NCBI RefSeq assembly: GCF_900184945.1
Contig: NZ_FXYF01000003.1
Coordinates: 310,001 to 374,000, forward strand
DNA length: 64,000 bases
Reading direction: 5' to 3'
Source of the DNA: Antarctobacter aquimaris
GTDB lineage: Bacteria; Pseudomonadota; Alphaproteobacteria; Rhodobacterales; Rhodobacteraceae
Part shown: in pieces, positions 60,233 through 64,000 of the stretch
Layout of the letters: the number at the start of each line of letters is the position of its first letter
How positions within the stretch are numbered: the stretch's first letter is position 1
The notes under the pieces: generated by a model
Database searches by the model: none
What the model was told of the DNA's origin: nothing
What the model saw: only the letters and a program-made list of their open reading frames with translations
Program-made: the position numbers and the translations under genes

Positions 60233-61051
60233 TCAGACCTGTGCCGTGGCGCGCATCTCTTCGATGCGCTCCAGCGCCTCGGCGCGGGTGTTGCGGATGT
60301 TGGGGCGGAAGTCCTGGCTTTCGGCACGCAGGCGGATGTCGGCCTCGGTTTCCGACCCGGGGGCGTAGCGCACCGAGCCCAGCGAATGGGCGACGTTCAG
60401 CAGCTTGCCCCGGTGGGCGTACTGCACCCAGGCGGCGGGCAGGATCTGCGTGCCCTCGTAGTTGATGAGAAAGAACCACTTGTCCTCGCCGGTGTCGGCG
60501 ATGCGCGCTTCGATGTGGTCGTAGAAATCGTTGACGTCGCGCGAGTGGTTGAAGGTGAACCAGGAGAAATCGGCCTCCATGATGTGCGTCTCGGCATCGA
60601 AGGAGATGCGGCGCAGAAAGTCGTCCTGGGTGTAGTTGGGGTCATGCTGGACCCGGGTGCGGCGCTTGCTGGGCATCTGGCTGATGCGGATCAGCGCCTC
60701 GGCCCGGTTGGTGAAGAGGTTGGGGTCAAACGCCTCGGTCTGTGCGGCGCGCAGGATCTGGGCGGCGGTTTCGGGCGAGGCATCGAAGCGGACCGAGCCC
60801 ATGGAATGCGACAGGTTCAGCGCGCGGCCGCGCCGGGCGTAGGCGACCCAGGCCGAACTGTCGATGCGCGTGCCGTTGAGGTTGATGAGGAAGAACCACA
60901 GTTCCTCGCCGGTTTCGGCGATGCGCTCTTCGAGCCGGTCGTAGAACCGGTTGACGGTGGCCGAATTGTCAAAGGTGAAGTCGGAGAAATCCACCTCCAT
61001 CACCTGCGTTTCGTCATCGAAACGGATGCGGCTGTCATAACGCTTGGGCAC
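60233..61051 (-). CDS. Protein made of two tandem copies of an unknown alpha/beta domain
   Basis: 272 residues. Residues 9-126 and 149-266 align without any gap at an offset of exactly 140, and about half of the residues are identical. Shared blocks are E-T-G-E-x-x-W-F-F-L-I-N, S-H/A-H-S-x-G-S-V-R and N-R-A-E-A-L-x-R-I. The alternating strand-helix pattern recalls STAS-like folds. No signal or membrane segment. It runs against the transporter cluster. Its function is unknown; it could be a regulator or a scaffold. Confidence 0.8.
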   Translation of the reverse strand: MPKRYDSRIRFDDETQVMEVDFSDFTFDNSATVNRFYDRLEERIAETGEELWFFLINLNGTRIDSSAWVAYARRGRALNLSHSMGSVRFDASPETAAQILRAAQTEAFDPNLFTNRAEALIRISQMPSKRRTRVQHDPNYTQDDFLRRISFDAETHIMEADFSWFTFNHSRDVNDFYDHIEARIADTGEDKWFFLINYEGTQILPAAWVQYAHRGKLLNVAHSLGSVRYAPGSETEADIRLRAESQDFRPNIRNTRAEALERIEEMRATAQV

Positions 61052-61142
61052 GGGCCATCCTCCTCTTTCCGGGGTGCGGACACCCTGCGCCGGAACGCGT
61101 CAGGATACCTTGTTTCAGATCAAATATCGATGGGGAGTGCGG

Positions 61143-62315
61143 ATGAGCGCCTATTTCGACGAGCTTGAGACGCGCAGCCGGGACGCCCGCGAGGCGGCGC
61201 AACTGGCGGCACTGAACGATCAGCTGGCGCGCCACGGGATGGCGCCGCTGGAGACGCTGGCGGGGCTGGCGGCGCTGCCGGTGCTGCGCAAGTCCGAGCT
61301 GGTGGCGCGGCAGGCGGCGCAGCCGCCGTTCGGCGGGCTGCCGGTGTCGAACCTGGCCCATGTGTTCCAGAGCCCCGGGCCGATCTACGAGCCGGGCGGC
61401 ATCAGCCACGACTGGTGGCGGATGGGGCGGTTCCTGAATGCCTGCGGCATCGGCCACGGCGACATCGTGCAGAACTGTTTCGGCTACCACCTGACGCCGG
61501 CGGGGATGATCTTTGAGTCCGGCGCGCGGGCGGTGGGGGCGGCGGTGCTGCCGGCCGGCACCGGCCAGACCGAGCTTCAGGCGCGCGCGGCGCATGACGT
61601 GGGCGTGACCGCCTATGCCGGGACGCCGGATTACCTGAAGGTGATCCTGGAAAAGGCCGACGAGATGGGCCTGGCGCTGAAGATCACCCGGGCGGCGGTG
61701 GGCGCCGGCGCGCTGTTTCCGTCGTTGCGCCAGTACTACGCCGATCACGGCATCCGCTGCCTGCAATGTTATGCCACCGCCGACCTGGGCATCATCGCCT
61801 ACGAAAGCGACGCGATGGAGGGGATGATCCTGGACGAGCATGTCATCGTCGAGATCGTCACGCCCGGCACCGGCGACCCGGTGCCCGAGGGCGAGGTGGG
61901 CGAGGTGGTGGTGACCACGCTGAACCCCGACTACCCGCTGATCCGCTTTGCCACCGGCGACCTCAGTGCCGTGCTGCCGGGGACCAGCCCCTGCGGCCGC
62001 ACCAACAGCCGGATCAAGGGCTGGATGGGCCGCGCCGACCAGACCACCAAGATCAAGGGCATGTTCGTGCGCCCCGAGCAGGTGGCGCAGCTGGTGGCGA
62101 AACACGCCGAGATCGCCCGCGCCCGCGTGGTGGCCACCCGCGAGGGCGAGATGGACGTGTTGACCGTGCGAATCGAGACCGAAGCGCAGGATCCGGCGCG
62201 CTACGAGGGCAGCGTGGCCGAGGTGCTGAAGCTGAAAGGCAAGGTCGAGCTGGTCGCGCCCGGCGCCTTGCCGCGGGACGGGCTGGTGATCGAGGATCAG
62301 CGCAAATACGACTGA
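61143..62315 (+). CDS. Phenylacetate-CoA ligase-like acyl-adenylating enzyme
   Basis: 390 residues. PaaK-like features: the glycine-rich region AVLPAGTGQTELQARAAHDV, YATADLGIIAYESDAMEGMI, GEVGEVVVTTLNPDYPLIRF, and RADQTTKIKGMFVRPEQVAQ near the C-terminus. The usual nucleotide loop S-S-G-T-T-G is replaced by Q-S-P-G-P-I-Y-E-P-G, as in one PaaK subgroup. It probably converts an aromatic or other acid to its CoA ester. GGGGAG upstream supports ATG 61143. Related clusters join such a ligase to a Liv importer. Confidence 0.85.
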   Translation: MSAYFDELETRSRDAREAAQLAALNDQLARHGMAPLETLAGLAALPVLRKSELVARQAAQPPFGGLPVSNLAHVFQSPGPIYEPGGISHDWWRMGRFLNACGIGHGDIVQNCFGYHLTPAGMIFESGARAVGAAVLPAGTGQTELQARAAHDVGVTAYAGTPDYLKVILEKADEMGLALKITRAAVGAGALFPSLRQYYADHGIRCLQCYATADLGIIAYESDAMEGMILDEHVIVEIVTPGTGDPVPEGEVGEVVVTTLNPDYPLIRFATGDLSAVLPGTSPCGRTNSRIKGWMGRADQTTKIKGMFVRPEQVAQLVAKHAEIARARVVATREGEMDVLTVRIETEAQDPARYEGSVAEVLKLKGKVELVAPGALPRDGLVIEDQRKYD

Positions 62316-62464
62316 CCGGGGGCCAAACCCCTGTCGCATCGGCATGTTTCCGCGCGAAAGTGGCGGTGGCAGCGGGCCTTTGCCGCCGTCGCCGTGGCGG
62401 ATGGCTTGCCCTGTGGGCGGGGGAGGGTAGGCTTTGCCCCGTGCAGATGAGCGGAGGACTGCGG

Positions 62465-64000
62465 ATGCGAGGTGCGGCACTGGCCCTGTTGGGGGTGGTC
62501 CTGGGGGCGACGACGGCGCAGGCCTCGGGCGATGCGCTGGTGATCGGCAACAGCCGGTACTCGGCGGTGCAGACGCTGTTCGGGGCGCAGCGCGTGGGCG
62601 CGGCGGCGCAGGCGTTGTACGAGCGCGGCTTTGACGTGGCGCTGGCGCAGGATGCCTCGGCCGAGGAGATGCGCCGCGCCTTCGGGGAATTCGGCGAACT
62701 GCTGGACGACGACGGCGGGCCGGTGGTGATCGTGCTCACCGGGGCCTTTGTGCATTCCGACACCGGCAGTTACCTGTTGCCGGTCGACGGGGCGGGGCAG
62801 GTCGACGAGATCGACGTGCTGCTGAACGGCTTTCCGCTGGACGCGGCGCTGACGGTGCTGGCGGCCTACCAGGGGCGTGCCTTTTTGATCCTGGGCGAGA
62901 CGGCGACCGAACCGGCGCTGGGCAGCTTTCTGTCGCCGGGGCTGGGCGTGCTGGACATCCCGCAGGGGGTGACGGTGCTGCGCGGCCCGGCGGTGGACGT
63001 GGCGCGCTACGCGGTGCGCGACATGGCGCGGACCGGGCGCTTTGTCCGCCGCGCGGCGATCGAATACGAGCTGACGGTCGAAGGCTACGCGCCGCCGACG
63101 CAGGTGATCGTGCGGGCTGAGGACGTGGCGCCGCCGGCCGGCGCGGCCGAGCCGCCGCTGCCCGATCCGGTGGCCTCGCGCGCCTCGGACGACGCGGCCT
63201 GGCGGCTGGCGCAGCAGGCCGATTCGGCCGATGGCTACCGCACCTACCTGGACGGCTTTCCCGACGGCGCGCATGTGAACGCCGCGCGACAGCGGCTGAG
63301 CGCGCTGGACTCCGAACCCTTCTACGCCGAGCGGCGCGCCGAGGAGGCGCTGGAGCTGGACCGCGACCAGCGCCGCGCCATCCAGCGCGCGCTGACCATC
63401 CTGGGCTTTGACACGCGCGGTATCGACGGCGTGTTCGGCAACGGCACGCGCGGGGCGATTCGCAACTGGCAGGAGGCGGCGGGGCTGCCGGTGTCGAGCT
63501 ACCTGAGCAACGACCAGATCGCGCGGTTGCAGGTCCAGGCGGCGCGCCGCGCGGCCGAGCTGGAGGACGAGGCCAGGCGCAAGCAGGAGGCCCGCGACCG
63601 CGAGGAACTGGAATTCTGGCGTCGGGTCGAGAGCCGCGGCGACGAGGCCGGGTTCCGCGACTACCTCAAGACCTATCCCGACGGCCGCTTTGCGGCCGAG
63701 GCCAAGGCGGTGCTGAAACGCATCGACGACCAGCGCGCGGACCAGGCGGCGGGGCAGGACCGGCGCGACTGGGCGCAGGCGGCGCAGACCAACACCGTGG
63801 GGGCCTACCGCGACTACCTCGAGAAATGGCCCACCGGCGCGTTCCGGGCCGAGGCGGACCAGCGCATCGCCGAGTTGCAGCAGGATGCCGAAAAGGTGCG
63901 CAACGCGCTGGCGGCGCGCGACGAGGAACAGGCGATGAACCTGAACTTCGTGGCGCGGCAGCTGGCGGAGCACCGGCTGGACCAGTTGGGACTGAACCCG
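62465..64000 (+). CDS. Secreted pseudo-caspase (C14-like) protein with peptidoglycan-binding domain (partial)
   Basis: 512 codons to the window edge, no stop yet. Signal peptide MRGAALALLGVVLGATTAQA. A caspase-fold domain follows (DALVIGNSRYSAVQTL, YLLPVDGAG), but the His motif G-H-G reads G93-A94-F95 and the D-A-C-R Cys motif reads G144-E145-T146, so the catalytic dyad is lost. A peptidoglycan_binding_1 domain is at about 299-345 (RAIQRALTILGFDTRGIDGV). Three repeats of the Y-x-x-Y-L-x-x-x-P-x-G type lie at about 256, 396 and 446. ATG 62465 has GGAGGA upstream. Likely a cell-wall-associated regulator. Confidence 0.85.
   Translation, partial: MRGAALALLGVVLGATTAQASGDALVIGNSRYSAVQTLFGAQRVGAAAQALYERGFDVALAQDASAEEMRRAFGEFGELLDDDGGPVVIVLTGAFVHSDTGSYLLPVDGAGQVDEIDVLLNGFPLDAALTVLAAYQGRAFLILGETATEPALGSFLSPGLGVLDIPQGVTVLRGPAVDVARYAVRDMARTGRFVRRAAIEYELTVEGYAPPTQVIVRAEDVAPPAGAAEPPLPDPVASRASDDAAWRLAQQADSADGYRTYLDGFPDGAHVNAARQRLSALDSEPFYAERRAEEALELDRDQRRAIQRALTILGFDTRGIDGVFGNGTRGAIRNWQEAAGLPVSSYLSNDQIARLQVQAARRAAELEDEARRKQEARDREELEFWRRVESRGDEAGFRDYLKTYPDGRFAAEAKAVLKRIDDQRADQAAGQDRRDWAQAAQTNTVGAYRDYLEKWPTGAFRAEADQRIAELQQDAEKVRNALAARDEEQAMNLNFVARQLAEHRLDQLGLNP

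Overview
The window looks like a chromosomal segment of an alphaproteobacterium of the Rhodobacteraceae (Roseobacter/Rhodobacter/Paracoccus group). This rests on the high G+C content, a class I lysyl-tRNA synthetase, an FdsA-type formate dehydrogenase, a PTR1-like reductase next to uvrC, a TIGR02186-TauE/SafE pair, a VPLPA-type sorting tail and GC-rich palindromic intergenic repeats. No tRNA or rRNA gene, CRISPR array, prophage or complete classical insertion sequence was recognised.

Region by region. 1-4859 holds the ruins of a urease operon: a membrane-ORF tail, frameshifted ureB, ureC with a stop codon and a large deletion, and fused scraps of ureE, ureF and ureG. It is interrupted by an intact Tat-exported cyclase/CMD-family pair and an intact secreted-protein gene. 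5000-11040 carries small accessory genes (fucU, yciA-type thioesterase, cold-shock protein, secreted and membrane proteins) and a REP-associated transposase whose own reading frame contains a REP-like palindrome pair. 11290-30000 is mostly housekeeping: ettA, nadD, dacB, an L,D-transpeptidase, class I lysS, an orphan ParA with an unknown partner, fsa, priA, sppA, a Ca/Na antiporter, a pteridine-reductase-like SDR and uvrC. 30190-41900, mainly on the minus strand, has a thioesterase, TIGR02186/tauE, a complete BMP-type nucleoside ABC transporter, rimI-tsaB, a striking array of four perfect palindromes, nfuA, an alpha/beta hydrolase, usp and a branched-chain aminotransferase-like gene. 42160-48350 has an isolated formate dehydrogenase alpha subunit, an N-carbamoyl-amino-acid/allantoate-type amidohydrolase, an alternative oxidase and an HNH nuclease with a possible modified-base-reading front domain.

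48390-62315 looks like one physiological module. A hybrid PAS histidine kinase and response regulator are divergent from a long-chain acyl-CoA synthetase, a complete Liv-type ABC importer (livG, livH, two small genes, livM, livK, livF), a secreted cupin and a phenylacetate-CoA-ligase-like enzyme. Together they suggest uptake and CoA activation of a carboxylic acid. A protein made of two gapless tandem copies of one domain sits inside this block on the opposite strand. The window ends inside a secreted caspase-fold protein that has lost both catalytic residues.

The most unusual observations are the dying urease operon, the REP pair embedded in rayT, the four-palindrome array upstream of tsaB, the perfect inverted repeat between livG and livH, the tandem-duplicated protein and the pseudo-caspase. 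No convincing new multi-gene system was found. The closest candidates are the HNH protein, the ParA pair and the acid-uptake cluster.
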